Positions 1-9,542 of a stretch of DNA of 64,000 nt are shown here, one piece after another. The notes beneath the pieces were generated by a model, which worked only from the letters and a program-made list of their open reading frames with translations, did no database searches and was not told the DNA's origin. This stretch comes from Sphingomonas sp. PP-F2F-A104-K0414. GTDB taxonomy: Bacteria; Pseudomonadota; Alphaproteobacteria; Sphingomonadales; Sphingomonadaceae. The stretch lies in NCBI RefSeq assembly GCF_004340945.1, contig NZ_SLYD01000001.1, forward strand, positions 62,001-126,000. The letters are read 5' to 3'. The position numbers and the translations under genes were made by a program. Position 1 is the first letter of the stretch, and each line of letters starts with the position of its first letter.

Positions 1-2225
1 CTGTTGCCCTTCCGCGCGTCGCCGGTGTCGTTGTAGGTCCGCCGCCAGGTGCCGCCCAGGCGGAGGCAATCGTCTTCATACTGGATGCCGATCCGGTGGC
101 GGATCGGCGTGAAGCCGTCGCTGCGGGAAAGCGGATCCTCCGCGGTGTTGGTCAGATCGACCACGCCCGAGCCGAATGCGGACCAGAAGCGCGCGAACTG
201 GACGCGGCCGGCGAGACGGACTTCCTCGCGGTCGCGCAGATCTTCGATCGACGCGTCGATGTTGCGGTTGAGTTTGAGGTAGCCGACCAGCACATAGGTC
301 GCGCGCGAACCGATCGTAGCGTCGACTTCGTTGCGACGGATCGCAAAGCCGTCCTTGTCGAGCCGGTAGCGGTGGACGATCGAGACGAAGTCGCGGAACC
401 GCAATTCGCTGCGCCCGACGATGTCGGAGAACCGATCGCTGAGGCCGGTACCGTCGGGCAGGATGGTCGGGCGCTTGTCGACACGGTAGCTCTGCCCGAC
501 ATTGGTCGTGAAGCTGATCCCCGGCAGGTCGAGTGCCCATTCGCCGCCATAGGTGACGCGTGACGAATCCTCGAACCTGTCATACCCGGCGAACCGGTTG
601 AGCGAGAAGAGGTTGGTGTCGTCGAGATCGACTGCGCGCGAATCCTCGTTGGGCAGCGAGAGGTTGGCGACCTTCGGGGCGGCGACGAACTGGACGCGCG
701 GGGTGAAGCGCTGCGTCCCGCCCAGGAACGTGCCGATGAACGGCCATTTCACGTCGACTGCGGCCGCGCCGATCACGCGCTGGTGAAAGCCTTCCAGCCC
801 CTGGTAATTGACGATGGTCTCAGAGATGTCGTTGGTATTGTAGAGGTCGCCGCGCGCAAACGCCGTGAAGGTGACCTCCTGGCCCCAGTTGGTGAAGCGA
901 CGCAGGTCCCATTGCAGGCTGGCGAACGCGCGCTGTGTGTCCTGGCCGTCGATGCGGGTCAGCGCGAGCGTGTTAAGCTGAAGTTGGAACTTACCGCCGA
1001 CGAGGCCATCGTCGAAGCGCTTGCGATAATCGATTTCCGGCAGCGCGATAGGCTGCTGACCCTGGCTGTCGTTGACGCGCAACGTCTGGGCGTACCAACC
1101 GCTTAGCGAGAAATAGCTGGTGTCGTCGATCCGCTCCAGGCTCGCCGTGGTGCGCAGCCGGTCGTCGCGCGAGATATCGTAGCGGCGCAGGAACGTCCGG
1201 TCGGTCGTCAGGCGGAGTGAGCCGCTCGCGGTCCAGTTCGGCGAAAGCTGATAGCGCGCCATGCCATCGATATAGCCGCGGAACGCCATGCTGGTGTCGG
1301 TGGACGCCCCAGTGGTCAAGTCGTCGCTGCGGCGGCTTTCGGTCGCATAGGCGCGAACGCTGAACGCGCCCTTCGAATTGAGCGCGGAATAATCGACCTG
1401 CGCCATCGGCAGCACGCTGCTGTAGATGTGCGGCGTAATGACCAAACCCTGGTTCGGGGCGAGCTTCCAATAATAGGGGACGCTGACTTCGAGGCCGTTG
1501 ACGCGGCTATAGCCACCGTTGGGCGAGAGCAGCCCGCTGTCGCTGCCGCCGCCGACCGGGTTGGAGAATTTGGGCAAAGGCAGGCTCGGCAGTCCGAACA
1601 GATGCAGCCGTGCGCCCGAATAATAGATGCGCTTGCGCTCGGGGCGATAGGTGACGCGGACCGCGGTGATCTTCCACGTCGGCTCCTTGGGGCAGCCCGC
1701 CGAGTTCGTGACGCCGCACGGGGTGTAGGCGGCGCTCTTCAGATTGACCGTGCCGTCGGTCTCGCGCGTGCCCTGCTTGGCCGCGAGGCGCCCGCCTTGT
1801 TCGAGAACGACGAGCATGTTGTCGACCACGCCGTCCTTGAGCGAGTCGGTCAGATTGATCTCATCGCCATAGGCAATGTCGCCTTCGGGATTGGTGACCG
1901 CGATATTGCCCGTCGCGACGACCTTGCCGGTCTTGCGGTTCCAGACGACCTTGTCGGCGCGCAGGCGACCGCCTTGCCGGAACATACGGACTTCGCCGTT
2001 GGCGGTGACGATTTCGGTATTGGTGTCGTATTCCAGGCCGTTAGCGCTGAACTGGACCTGATCGTCGGCGGGGGCTGCGGCAGGCGCGTTCGCAACCGGC
2101 GCGTCCTGTACCGGCGGCGCGACCGGGCGGTTCTGGAAATCCTGAGCCTGCACGGGGGAAGTCGCCAGTCCGCACGCCAGCGCGAGCGAAACGGCACAAC
2201 CCGTCAAAAGGTCGATACGCAACAC
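1..2225 (-). CDS. lptD: LPS assembly outer-membrane protein LptD, C-terminus cut by window start
   Basis: This is the outer-membrane beta-barrel that, with LptE, inserts lipopolysaccharide into the outer leaflet. The frame is open from a GTG at 2225 to the window edge (741 codons). A signal peptide of about 27 residues ends in VQA, followed by a Pro/Ala-rich linker and an OstA/LptA-like domain at about residues 48-150 (segments such as SANGLEYDTNTEIVTANGEV). The rest is the long barrel with many aromatic strand ends and a CGVTNSAGCP cysteine pair typical of the family. GTG 2225 is preferred to TTG 2222 because AAAGGGG lies about 12 nt upstream. The gene is divergent from pepA, a common arrangement in sphingomonads. 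Only a short C-terminal piece should be missing. Confidence 0.9.
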   Translation of the reverse strand, partial: MLRIDLLTGCAVSLALACGLATSPVQAQDFQNRPVAPPVQDAPVANAPAAAPADDQVQFSANGLEYDTNTEIVTANGEVRMFRQGGRLRADKVVWNRKTGKVVATGNIAVTNPEGDIAYGDEINLTDSLKDGVVDNMLVVLEQGGRLAAKQGTRETDGTVNLKSAAYTPCGVTNSAGCPKEPTWKITAVRVTYRPERKRIYYSGARLHLFGLPSLPLPKFSNPVGGGSDSGLLSPNGGYSRVNGLEVSVPYYWKLAPNQGLVITPHIYSSVLPMAQVDYSALNSKGAFSVRAYATESRRSDDLTTGASTDTSMAFRGYIDGMARYQLSPNWTASGSLRLTTDRTFLRRYDISRDDRLRTTASLERIDDTSYFSLSGWYAQTLRVNDSQGQQPIALPEIDYRKRFDDGLVGGKFQLQLNTLALTRIDGQDTQRAFASLQWDLRRFTNWGQEVTFTAFARGDLYNTNDISETIVNYQGLEGFHQRVIGAAAVDVKWPFIGTFLGGTQRFTPRVQFVAAPKVANLSLPNEDSRAVDLDDTNLFSLNRFAGYDRFEDSSRVTYGGEWALDLPGISFTTNVGQSYRVDKRPTILPDGTGLSDRFSDIVGRSELRFRDFVSIVHRYRLDKDGFAIRRNEVDATIGSRATYVLVGYLKLNRNIDASIEDLRDREEVRLAGRVQFARFWSAFGSGVVDLTNTAEDPLSRSDGFTPIRHRIGIQYEDDCLRLGGTWRRTYNDTGDARKGN

Positions 2226-2398
2226 GATCCGAACCAACCCCTTTGGCACTCGGCAGCCATTTGCCGCCCTATCGCCCGCCTATCGCACCACCGGGGCTTC
2301 GCTGCAATCGCCGTGCGATGGCAGGCCGCCACCTTGCTTTGCCGGGCATGCGGCATCAACTTAGTGTATCCGTTCAAAACGCTTCCCGAGGTTTCTTC

Positions 2399-3874
2399 AT
2401 GCAAATCGTCTTCGCGCCTACCGTCCCCGCCAATGCCCCGATTCTCGCCGTTCCGGTCGCGAAGGACGGCATGGCGCAGGTGACTTGGCGCGCGATCGGT
2501 GGCGATGCGGAGGCGCTTGCGACCAGCGCGACCGCCGCGGCACGCTTCGCGGGTGAAGCCGGTGCGGTGGTCGAGCTGTTCGTGTCGGTCGAGGGTAAGG
2601 TCCGTCAGGTCCTGCTGGTCGGTGTCGGCGCGGGCGAGACCGCCGATTGGGAAAAGGCCGGCGGTGCGATCACCGGACGCCTGCTGACCTCGGGCGCAAC
2701 GTCGGTCGTCGCTGACCTCTCTGCCGGTGCCACGCCGACGCCAAAGGCCGCTGCACACTTCGCCGCCGCCGCTGTTCAGCGCGCATGGCGCTACGACACG
2801 TACCGCACCAAGCTGGCCGAGAAGTCGAAGCCGACGCTGACCGAGATCACCATCGCCGGCGCGCCCGACGGGACAGACGCCGCCTGGACCGAGGCGTCCG
2901 CGGTCACTGGCGGTCTCGACCTGACGCGCTGGCTGGTCACCTCTCCGCCGAACGTCGTCTACCCCGAGAGCTTCGTCGAGAAGGTGACCAAGGACGTCGA
3001 GGGTCTCGGGCTTGAGATCACCGTGCTCGACGAAGCGCAGATGACCGAACTTGGCATGGGCTCGCTGCTCGGCGTCAGCCAGGGCTCGCGGCGTGAAGCG
3101 CGCATCCTCGCGCTGAAGTGGAACGGGGCAGGGGCCGATGCCCCCACCCTCGCGTTCGTCGGCAAGGGTGTGACGTTCGATTCGGGTGGCATATCGATCA
3201 AGCCCGGCGCGGGCATGGAAGACATGAAGTGGGACATGGGCGGCGCCGGCGCCGTCGCCGGCGCGATGAAGGCGCTCGCCAGCCGCAAGGCGAAGGCAAA
3301 CGTCGTCGGCGTGATGGGCCTCGTCGAGAACATGCCCGACGGCGCCGCGCTGCGTCCGAGCGACGTCATCACCTCGATGTCCGGCCAGACGATCGAAGTG
3401 CTCAACACCGACGCCGAGGGGCGCCTCGTGCTCTGCGATTGCGTCACCTGGGTGCAGCAGGCGCACAAGCCGACCACGATCGTCGATCTCGCCACGCTCA
3501 CCGGCGCGATGATCGTCGCGCTCGGCACCGAGAATGGCGGCATCTTCGCCAATGACGACGCGCTCGCCGACCAGCTGATCGCGGCGGGCAAGACCACCGG
3601 CGACACGCTCTGGCGCTTTCCGCTGTCGCCCGCCTACGACAAGCTGATCGACTCGCCGATCGCCGACATGAAGAACGTCGGCCCCCGCGGCGCCGGCTCG
3701 ATCACCGCCGCGCAGTTCATCAAGCGTTTCGTCGACGAGGGCGTGAAGTGGGCGCATCTCGACATCGCCGGCATGGTCTGGTCGGACAAGACCGGGACGA
3801 ACCACGACAAGGGCGCCACCGGCTACGGCGTTCGCCTGCTCGACCAGTTCGTCGCCGACAATTTCGAGGGCTGA
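2399..3874 (+). CDS. pepA: Leucyl aminopeptidase (M17 family, PepA)
   Basis: Cytosolic hexameric two-metal aminopeptidase that removes N-terminal residues from peptides; 491 aa, the normal family length. The M17 signature NTDAEGRLVL sits at about residue 336, and the metal/active-site lysine region VGKGVTFDSGG is near residue 256. The ATG at 2399 begins MQIVFAPTV, as family members do. The frame is open about 150 nt further upstream, but that stretch is non-homologous and crosses the lptD-pepA intergenic region. In many bacteria PepA also acts as a DNA-binding architectural factor; nothing here tests that. It is followed by holC, the usual pairing. Confidence 0.95.
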   Translation: MQIVFAPTVPANAPILAVPVAKDGMAQVTWRAIGGDAEALATSATAAARFAGEAGAVVELFVSVEGKVRQVLLVGVGAGETADWEKAGGAITGRLLTSGATSVVADLSAGATPTPKAAAHFAAAAVQRAWRYDTYRTKLAEKSKPTLTEITIAGAPDGTDAAWTEASAVTGGLDLTRWLVTSPPNVVYPESFVEKVTKDVEGLGLEITVLDEAQMTELGMGSLLGVSQGSRREARILALKWNGAGADAPTLAFVGKGVTFDSGGISIKPGAGMEDMKWDMGGAGAVAGAMKALASRKAKANVVGVMGLVENMPDGAALRPSDVITSMSGQTIEVLNTDAEGRLVLCDCVTWVQQAHKPTTIVDLATLTGAMIVALGTENGGIFANDDALADQLIAAGKTTGDTLWRFPLSPAYDKLIDSPIADMKNVGPRGAGSITAAQFIKRFVDEGVKWAHLDIAGMVWSDKTGTNHDKGATGYGVRLLDQFVADNFEG

Positions 3875-3885
3875 GGCCAAGAATT

Positions 3886-3987
3886 CCCCTCCCGCTTGCG
3901 GGAGGGGTTAGGGGAGGGGCCAACCGCGGGCGGTATCGAGCGAGGCAAAGCCCTCCCCCGACCGCTCCCGCAAGCGAAAGGGGAGTA
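3886..3987. repeat. Paired inverted repeat (CCCCTCCCGC type) between pepA and holC
   Basis: A perfect 10-bp hairpin (CCCCTCCCGC, TT, GCGGGAGGGG) lies at 3886-3907, 12 bases after the pepA stop. A second related GC-rich segment in inverted orientation (CCCTCCCCCGACCGCTCCCG and onward) ends just before the holC ribosome-binding site. The two halves can pair into a longer stem. Similar elements occur at 13880 and 17488. There is no long T-run, so intrinsic termination is uncertain; a REP-like dispersed element is the better description. Confidence 0.7.
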
Positions 3988-3990
3988 ACT

Positions 3991-4437
3991 ATGCAGGTCG
4001 ATTTCTACCACCTAACCAGCCCCCTCGACCGCGTCCTCCCACGCATTGCCGAGCGCGTCGTCCAGACTGGCGGCCGCCTCCTGATAGTCGCCGAACCCGA
4101 AGAACAACGCGTCGCGCTCGATCGCCTGCTCTGGTCCTACGCCTCCGAGAGCTTCCTCCCCCATGCGCAGGCCGGCAGCAACGACGATGCAGCGCAACCC
4201 ATTCTGATTGCGGACGACATACCCGAAACCGCCCCAGCCAATGCGGCGCGCAACGTCGCGATCGTCGATGGTCGGTGGCGGGACCTGACCCTGACCTTCG
4301 ACCGCGCCTTCCACATCTTCGACGATGAAGCTATCCGCGAAGCCCGTTTGGCGTGGAAAGCGCTAGCCGACCGCGACGGTGTCGAACGCCGCTATTGGAA
4401 ACAGAACGACTCCGGGCGATGGGAACAGGCAGCCTAG
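3991..4437 (+). CDS. holC: DNA polymerase III chi subunit (HolC)
   Basis: 148 aa. It begins MQVDFYHLTSPLDRVLPRI and has the HolC features: the N-terminal DFYHL strand, the VALDRLLWSYASESFLPHA segment, PILI and NVAIVDG, ending in the RRYWKQNDSGRWEQ tail. Chi belongs to the clamp-loader complex of the replicative polymerase and contacts single-strand binding protein. Start ATG 3991 follows AAAGGGGAG (3978-3986). Placement directly after pepA is the classic pepA-holC neighbourhood. The matching psi subunit is not in the window. Confidence 0.9.
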   Translation: MQVDFYHLTSPLDRVLPRIAERVVQTGGRLLIVAEPEEQRVALDRLLWSYASESFLPHAQAGSNDDAAQPILIADDIPETAPANAARNVAIVDGRWRDLTLTFDRAFHIFDDEAIREARLAWKALADRDGVERRYWKQNDSGRWEQAA

Positions 4438-4530
4438 GCGGGAGCAAGCGGCATAAACGTTGCTTTAGCCGCGTCCCCCGCCTAAGCGCCGCGCATCCGA
4501 TTACCGTCAACACAGGAGCCCGTGACCATC

Positions 4531-4953
4531 ATGGCCGCGAACCGTACCTTTTCGATCATCAAGCCCGACGCAACCCGCCGCAACCTGACCGGTGCGGTCA
4601 CCAAGATGCTCGAGGAAGCCGGCCTGCGCGTCGTCGCTTCGAAGCGCATCCAGATGACCCGCGAGCAGGCCGAAGGCTTCTACGCGGTCCACAAGGAGCG
4701 TCCGTTCTTCGGCGAGCTCGTCTCGTTCATGATCTCGGGCCCGGTCGTCGTCCAGGTTCTCGAAGGCGAGAACGCGATGCAGCGCAACCGCGACATCATG
4801 GGCGCCACCAACCCCGCCAACGCAGAGCCTGGCACGATCCGCAAGGAACTCGCCGAGTCGATCGAAGCCAACTCGGTCCACGGTTCGGATTCGGACGAGA
4901 ACGCCGAAATCGAGATCGCCTATTTCTTCAAGCCCGAAGAAATCGTCGGCTGA
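4531..4953 (+). CDS. ndk: Nucleoside diphosphate kinase
   Basis: 140 aa. It transfers the gamma phosphate from ATP to NDPs through a phosphohistidine. The sequence has the N-terminal [17 protein letters not shown] and the active-site motif [16 protein letters not shown], whose histidine carries the phosphate. ATG 4531 gives the usual family N-terminus ([13 protein letters not shown]). An in-frame GTG at 4522 lies closer to the AGGAG at 4513-4517 and cannot be excluded; it would add three residues. The stop overlaps the start of the downstream acetyltransferase (TGATG context). Confidence 0.96.
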   Translation: MAANRTFSIIKPDATRRNLTGAVTKMLEEAGLRVVASKRIQMTREQAEGFYAVHKERPFFGELVSFMISGPVVVQVLEGENAMQRNRDIMGATNPANAEPGTIRKELAESIEANSVHGSDSDENAEIEIAYFFKPEEIVG

Positions 4954-5471
4954 TGACCTGGCGGTTGCGACGGGCAGAGCCGGGCGACGCGCCCGCGCTA
5001 TCGCTCGTCGCATCCACCACGTTCCTCGACACCTATGCGACCGTGCTAACGGGGGCGGACATCGTCGCCCACTGCACGCGCAACAACAGCGTCGCCGCGT
5101 TCGAGACGTGGCTGTCCGATCCCGCGACGATTGTGACGCTAGCCGAGTACGAACCCGGCCACGCGCCGATCGGCTACACGGTGCTTACCGCGCCGGATTT
5201 CCCGATCGAACCCGGCCCCGCGGATATCGAACTCCGCCGCATCTATCTCATGAAGCAGGCCCAAGGCTCAGGCCTGGGCGCCGCCCTGATGGCCCGCGCT
5301 CTCGAAGACGCCGCCGCGGCAGACCGTACCCGAGTTCTCCTAGGCGTATGGGACCAGAACACCCGCGCCCGAGCCTTCTACGAACGGCAGGGCTTCGAGG
5401 TGATCGGCGCCCGCCAGTTCATGGTCGGCACCACCCTCCACGACGACCCGGTCTACGCGCGAGCGGTTTAA
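4953..5471 (+). CDS. GNAT-family N-acetyltransferase
   Basis: 172 aa. It starts with ATG 4953, which overlaps the last base of the ndk stop, so translation is probably coupled. The GNAT fold shows the acetyl-CoA binding motif A as IYLMKQAQGSGLGAALM (Q-x-x-G-x-G/A) and motif B as LLGVWDQNTRARAFYERQGF. The acceptor substrate cannot be read from sequence. The family includes protein N-terminal, polyamine and antibiotic acetyltransferases. It is followed by an inverted repeat and then by a convergent gene. Confidence 0.85.
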   Translation: MTWRLRRAEPGDAPALSLVASTTFLDTYATVLTGADIVAHCTRNNSVAAFETWLSDPATIVTLAEYEPGHAPIGYTVLTAPDFPIEPGPADIELRRIYLMKQAQGSGLGAALMARALEDAAAADRTRVLLGVWDQNTRARAFYERQGFEVIGARQFMVGTTLHDDPVYARAV

Positions 5472-5487
5472 GCGTCCTGCGGGGCGG

Positions 5488-5560
5488 CTCCTCCCGCCTT
5501 CTTGTTCTTCCGCGAAGGCGGGAGCCCAGACTGGATCCCCGCCTTCGCGGGGAAACAACC
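5488..5560. repeat. Paired inverted repeat (CCCGCCTTCGCGGG type) between convergent genes
   Basis: Two hairpins in tandem: CTCCCGCCTTC...CGAAGGCGGGAG (5491-5523) and CCCCGCCTTCGCGGGG (about 5537-5552). They are flanked by CCTGCGGG-type sequence that also pairs. The element fills the space between the 3' ends of the acetyltransferase gene and the reverse-strand membrane protein gene. The same family appears at 42471-42593. Confidence 0.7.
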
Positions 5561-5574
5561 TGCGGGAGGTAGCC

Positions 5575-6183
5575 TTAAGCCGCCGGCTTCTCCTTCGCCC
5601 AGATCGCATCGAGCTTAGCTTGGCTCCCACCACGCTGGCGAACCCGCAACCCCTGCAACTTCAACGAACGCCCGAATGGGAATACGCCAGCCTTCGTCTG
5701 CCAAATCACGTCATAAATTCCGCTAGCCGACCGCGTCGCATCGCCATCGGTATAGTTCACCGTAATGAACACCGGCAGCCGCCCAGCCTGATCGTCCGCG
5801 CCACCATCGGTCGCCTTGAGCAGCGCCTTCTCGAACCAACTCCGCTGGATCTGATCGGTCAGCGCATCCTTCCGCCCGACGCCGAGGGCGGTCGGAAACA
5901 CCACGGTCGCGTCCACGATCTCATGCTTCTCGTCACGCAACAGCATCAGCGAGTCGCCATTTTCCGCCGCCACCGCGCGGATTTCGAAACGCTGGTCCTT
6001 CCGCGCCTCGCTAGCCCGCGCGCTCGCCTTCTCAGCATTGTCCGCGCTGCGCTCCGACCAGTTGCTCCACAGGGTCAGCGCCGCGATCAGCACGCCGGCC
6101 ACGGCGAGCACCTCCGCCAGCGTAACCCAGCGCCGCCGGGTCGCCGCGGCTTCCCGCCGTTCGGTCGGAGTCTCGGTGCTCAT
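5575..6183 (-). CDS. Membrane-anchored protein of unknown function
   Basis: 202 aa, not recognised. Residues 1-18 are charged (MSTETPTERREAAATRRR). One clear membrane helix follows (LAEVLAVAGVLIAALTLWSN), then a short Ala/Glu/Arg-rich segment that may be helical. The remaining 150 or so residues look like an exported beta-rich domain (PVFITVNYTDGDATRSASGI, FPFGRSLKLQGLRVRQRGG). ATG 6183 overlaps the preceding gene's stop by 4 bases (ATGA). It is therefore the last gene of the purM-purN-MmcQ operon, although no purine role is evident. Confidence 0.75.
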   Translation of the reverse strand: MSTETPTERREAAATRRRWVTLAEVLAVAGVLIAALTLWSNWSERSADNAEKASARASEARKDQRFEIRAVAAENGDSLMLLRDEKHEIVDATVVFPTALGVGRKDALTDQIQRSWFEKALLKATDGGADDQAGRLPVFITVNYTDGDATRSASGIYDVIWQTKAGVFPFGRSLKLQGLRVRQRGGSQAKLDAIWAKEKPAA

Positions 6184-6545
6184 CGCCCTCCAGCCTCCAG
6201 CAAACGGGCAGGGGCGGCGAGTTCCCAACTCCGCGCGATCCGGTCCTCGACCAGCGCCCAGTCCGGATCGCCGGCGACATTCATTCCGACCCAGCCGGTC
6301 GCACCGAGATAGGCCGGTCGCGAATACATTGCCGGGTCCGTCTCGATCAGCGTCGCCTGTTCATCGGTGCCGCTGGTCTTCACGCACACGATGGCCAGTC
6401 CATCGCCATGATGATCCGCCCGAAACTGCGCGAACTGCTTGTCCGCGACGAAGAAGGTCGGCTGGCCATGCGAAACCTTCTCTTCGGTCTCCGGCAACGC
6501 CAGCGCCGCCGCACGAACACGGTCGAGGGGGGACAGATCGGTCAT
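6180..6545 (-). CDS. MmcQ/YjbR family protein
   Basis: 121 aa. It matches the small MmcQ/YjbR (CyaY-like fold) family: an N-terminal helix ending ALALPETEEKVSHGQPTFFV, then KQFAQF and the GATGWVGMNV and SWELAAPARLL segments. Members are often annotated as DNA-binding, but the biochemical role is largely unknown. ATG 6545 overlaps the purN stop (ATGA), and its own stop overlaps the next ATG, so it is tightly coupled in the operon. Confidence 0.85.
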   Translation of the reverse strand: MTDLSPLDRVRAAALALPETEEKVSHGQPTFFVADKQFAQFRADHHGDGLAIVCVKTSGTDEQATLIETDPAMYSRPAYLGATGWVGMNVAGDPDWALVEDRIARSWELAAPARLLEAGGR

Positions 6546-7114
6546 CGCGTCACGAACTCCGCCAAGGTCTTCGGGTACAAAGCATGTTCCGCCGTCAACA
6601 CGCGCGCCGCAAGCGCGTCCGCATCGTCGCCGGCAAGGATCGGCACCTCGGCCTGCCCCAGCACCGCGCCGCCATCGAGTTCCTCGGTCACGACATGCAC
6701 CGAACACCCGCCGACCACATCCCCCGCCGCGATCGCCCGCGCATGCGTGTCGAGCCCCTTGTACTTGGGCAGCAGCGACGGATGGATGTTGACGATCCGG
6801 TCGCGCCACGCCGCGACGAACCCGTCCGACAGCAACCGCATATAGCCGGCGAGCGCAACGACCTCGACACCAGCCTCGCGCAACGCCGCATCGATCGCTG
6901 CCTCGTATGCCGGCTTGCCCAAACCCTTAGGCGAGAGCGCGAACGTTGCCACACCCTCGACCTGAGCCCAGTCGACCCCGGCCGCGTCCGGCTTGTCGGA
7001 AGCGACCAGCGCGATCTCATACGGACACTCCGCCGCGCGCGACGCGCCGACCAGCGCCATCATGTTCGATCCGCGCCCGGAGATCAGCACGCCGACGCGC
7101 GTCTTGTCAGCCAT
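6542..7114 (-). CDS. purN: Phosphoribosylglycinamide formyltransferase
   Basis: 190 aa. It converts GAR to FGAR with 10-formyl-THF in de novo purine synthesis. Visible motifs are [12 protein letters not shown] (phosphate-binding loop), the catalytic [20 protein letters not shown] with Asn and His, and [20 protein letters not shown] carrying the catalytic Asp. ATG 7114 lies inside the 3' end of purM (8-bp overlap), which fits coupled translation. The 10-formyl-THF could come partly from the fhs product encoded at 40-41.6 kb. Confidence 0.95.
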   Translation of the reverse strand: MADKTRVGVLISGRGSNMMALVGASRAAECPYEIALVASDKPDAAGVDWAQVEGVATFALSPKGLGKPAYEAAIDAALREAGVEVVALAGYMRLLSDGFVAAWRDRIVNIHPSLLPKYKGLDTHARAIAAGDVVGGCSVHVVTEELDGGAVLGQAEVPILAGDDADALAARVLTAEHALYPKTLAEFVTR

Positions 7115-8222
7115 GCGTCGCGGTCCAGTCCTCACGCGCGCTCCACGTCCCCGCCGACCCACGCACCGTGCAGCCATGCGCCCCGGTCTCGATCTGCCCG
7201 ATCGTGAACACCGTCTCGTCCGCCGCCTGAAGCGCCGCGGTCACCGCCTCGGCTTCGTCAGCAGACACGATCACGACCATGCCGATCCCGCAGTTGAACG
7301 TCCGCGCCATCTCCTCCGGCTCGATCGCGCCCTGCGCCTGCAGGAATGCCATCAATCGCGACTGCTCCCACGCATCCGCATCGACCACCGCATGTACGCC
7401 GTCGGGCAGCACCCGCGGGATGTTCTCGAGCAGACCGCCGCCGGTAATATGCGCCAGTCCCTTGATCCGCTGCTCGCGCAGCAACGGCAGCAGGCTCGCG
7501 ACGTAGATCCGAGTCGGCGCCATCAGATGATCGATCAGCAACTTGTCCTGGTCGAACAGCGCCGGTCGATCGAGCTTCCACCCGCGATCGGTGGCCAGCC
7601 GGCGAACCAGCGAAAACCCGTTAGAATGCACGCCCGACGATGCCAGTCCGAGCATCACGTCGCCCGCCGCGATCTCGCGTCCGGTGAGAACGTTGGTCCG
7701 CTCGACCGCACCGACGCAGAAGCCCGCGAGGTCGTAATCGCCATCCGCATACATGCCCGGCATCTCGGCGGTCTCGCCCCCGATCAGCGCGCAACCCGCG
7801 GTCTTGCACCCCTCCGCGATCGAGGCGACGACGCGCTCGGCGACTGCCGCATCAAGCTTCCCGCTCGCATAATAATCGAGGAAAAACAGCGGCTCCGCAC
7901 CCTGGACGATCAGGTCGTTGACGCACATCGCGACGAGATCGACGCCGACACCCTCATGCCGGTCCCACTCGATCGCCAGCTTCAGCTTGGTGCCCACGCC
8001 GTCGTTCGCCGCGACCAGCAAAGGATCGACGAACCCTGCCGCCTTGAGGTCGAACATCCCCCCGAACCCGCCAAGATCGGCATCCGCCCCCGGCCTACGC
8101 GTCGAGCGCGCGAGCGGGGCGATCGCCCGCACCAGCGCGTTGCCCGCGGCGATCGAAACGCCCGCTTGAGCGTATGTATAGGAGCCCGTGGCGGGAGCGG
8201 CGGAGTCTGGCGTATCGGTCAT
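7107..8222 (-). CDS. purM: Phosphoribosylformylglycinamidine cyclo-ligase
   Basis: 371 aa. AIR synthase closes the imidazole ring of the purine precursor. Family hallmarks include [66 protein letters not shown] and [22 protein letters not shown] 8222 begins MTDTPDS. The gene leads the four-gene operon purM-purN-MmcQ-membrane protein. It is divergent from the DUF2066-like gene and hda; the ATG-to-ATG distance is only about 65 bp, so the promoters must be compact or overlapping. Confidence 0.95.
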   Translation of the reverse strand: MTDTPDSAAPATGSYTYAQAGVSIAAGNALVRAIAPLARSTRRPGADADLGGFGGMFDLKAAGFVDPLLVAANDGVGTKLKLAIEWDRHEGVGVDLVAMCVNDLIVQGAEPLFFLDYYASGKLDAAVAERVVASIAEGCKTAGCALIGGETAEMPGMYADGDYDLAGFCVGAVERTNVLTGREIAAGDVMLGLASSGVHSNGFSLVRRLATDRGWKLDRPALFDQDKLLIDHLMAPTRIYVASLLPLLREQRIKGLAHITGGGLLENIPRVLPDGVHAVVDADAWEQSRLMAFLQAQGAIEPEEMARTFNCGIGMVVIVSADEAEAVTAALQAADETVFTIGQIETGAHGCTVRGSAGTWSAREDWTATHG

Positions 8223-8286
8223 GATCGGTGCTGCTAGCCACATCGCGCTTGGATTTCCACGTCTGCTTCGCCAAAAGGCCCGCTTG

Positions 8287-9531
8287 ATGCGTATCCGTGC
8301 CCTTCCCACCGCGCTTGCTGGCGCCGCCCTGCTGCTTAGCGGCGGAGCCGTGCTCGCGCAGATCGAAGGCGGCAGCCGAGGCACGGCTCCGGTCGACAGC
8401 GGCAGCGCGTACGAGGTGAGCGGCGTCACGGTCGACGTCGCCGGCAAGACCGCCGACGCCGCGCGCTACGGCGGCTGGCGGCTCGCGCAGCGCAAGGCCT
8501 GGGTCCAATTGTCGAACCGGCTCGGCGGCGGCGGTGGCCTCGTATCCGATGGTACGCTCGATTCGCTCGTTTCCGGAATCGTCGTTGAGAACGAACAGAT
8601 CGGCCCGCAGCGCTACATCGCCAAGCTCGGCGTGCTGTTCGATCGCGGCCGCGCCGGATCGATCCTCGGCATCTCGACCTATGCCGATCGTTCACAGCCG
8701 ATGCTCGTCATCCCCGTCCAATATTCGGGCGGCGTCGGGCAGGCGTTCGAGCAGAGCACGCAGTGGCAGCAGGCCTGGGCGCGCTATCGCACCGGCAACA
8801 GCAGCATAGACTATGTCCGCCCGTCCGGCTCCGGCCCCGACGCGCTCCTGCTCAACGTCGGCCAGACACAGCGCCCCGGCCGCGGCTGGTGGCGGACGAT
8901 CCTCGACCAATATGGCGCGAGCGACGTACTGACCCCGGTTGTGAAACTTTATCGCCAATGGCCCGGCGGCCCGGTGATCGGCGTGTTCGAAGCGCGCCAC
9001 GGTCCCGACAACGACCTGATCGGCAGCTTCACGCTGCGGGTCGGTACGCCCGACGGCATCGCGCAGCTACTCGATACCGGCGTGAAGCGGATCGACGACC
9101 TGTACCAGCAGGCGCGTCGCAACGGCTCGCTCCGTGTCGACTACAGCCTGTCGCCACCGCCTCCGCCCGAAGCCGCGGTGATCGAGGATCTGCCGACCGA
9201 CGAGACCGCCGACGCCAACACCGCCGTCCTGACGGGTGGCGCGGGTATCTCGATCATCGTCCAGTTCGACACGCCCGCCGCAGCAAACGTCTCTTCGACC
9301 GAAGCCGCACTCCGCGCGATCCCCGGCGTCCGCTCGGCGGCCACCACCAGTCTCGCGCTCGGCGGTGTCTCGCTGATGCGTGTCGCGTACGACGGCGACC
9401 CTGCGGCGCTGAAGACCGCGCTCGAAGCGCGCGGCTACCAAGTGTTCGGCTCCGGCCAGACGATCCGCATTCGCCGGGTCGCCCAACTTCTTCCGCCGGA
9501 CTTGCCCGCGGACAATGCGACGACAGGGTGA
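8287..9531 (+). CDS. Exported DUF2066-like protein with ferredoxin-like C-terminal domain
   Basis: 414 aa, function unknown. A signal peptide ([20 protein letters not shown]...VLAQ) is followed by a region resembling DUF2066: [20 protein letters not shown], then [17 protein letters not shown]. Near residue 300 is a proline run (SPPPPPEA). The last 90 residues ([53 protein letters not shown]) look like a beta-alpha-beta-beta-alpha-beta domain similar to heavy-metal-associated folds, but with no CxxC. ATG 8287 places the signal peptide at the N-terminus. In Pseudomonas a DUF2066 gene also lies between purM/purN and hda (from memory), so the neighbourhood appears old. Confidence 0.7.
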   Translation: MRIRALPTALAGAALLLSGGAVLAQIEGGSRGTAPVDSGSAYEVSGVTVDVAGKTADAARYGGWRLAQRKAWVQLSNRLGGGGGLVSDGTLDSLVSGIVVENEQIGPQRYIAKLGVLFDRGRAGSILGISTYADRSQPMLVIPVQYSGGVGQAFEQSTQWQQAWARYRTGNSSIDYVRPSGSGPDALLLNVGQTQRPGRGWWRTILDQYGASDVLTPVVKLYRQWPGGPVIGVFEARHGPDNDLIGSFTLRVGTPDGIAQLLDTGVKRIDDLYQQARRNGSLRVDYSLSPPPPPEAAVIEDLPTDETADANTAVLTGGAGISIIVQFDTPAAANVSSTEAALRAIPGVRSAATTSLALGGVSLMRVAYDGDPAALKTALEARGYQVFGSGQTIRIRRVAQLLPPDLPADNATTG

Positions 9532-9542
9532 GCGCGACCAAG

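Noticed and set aside
2204..3880. A 558-codon minus-strand frame opposite pepA
   Set aside because: Antisense shadow of a clear M17 aminopeptidase. The translation is Arg/Asp/Gly-rich with no domain.
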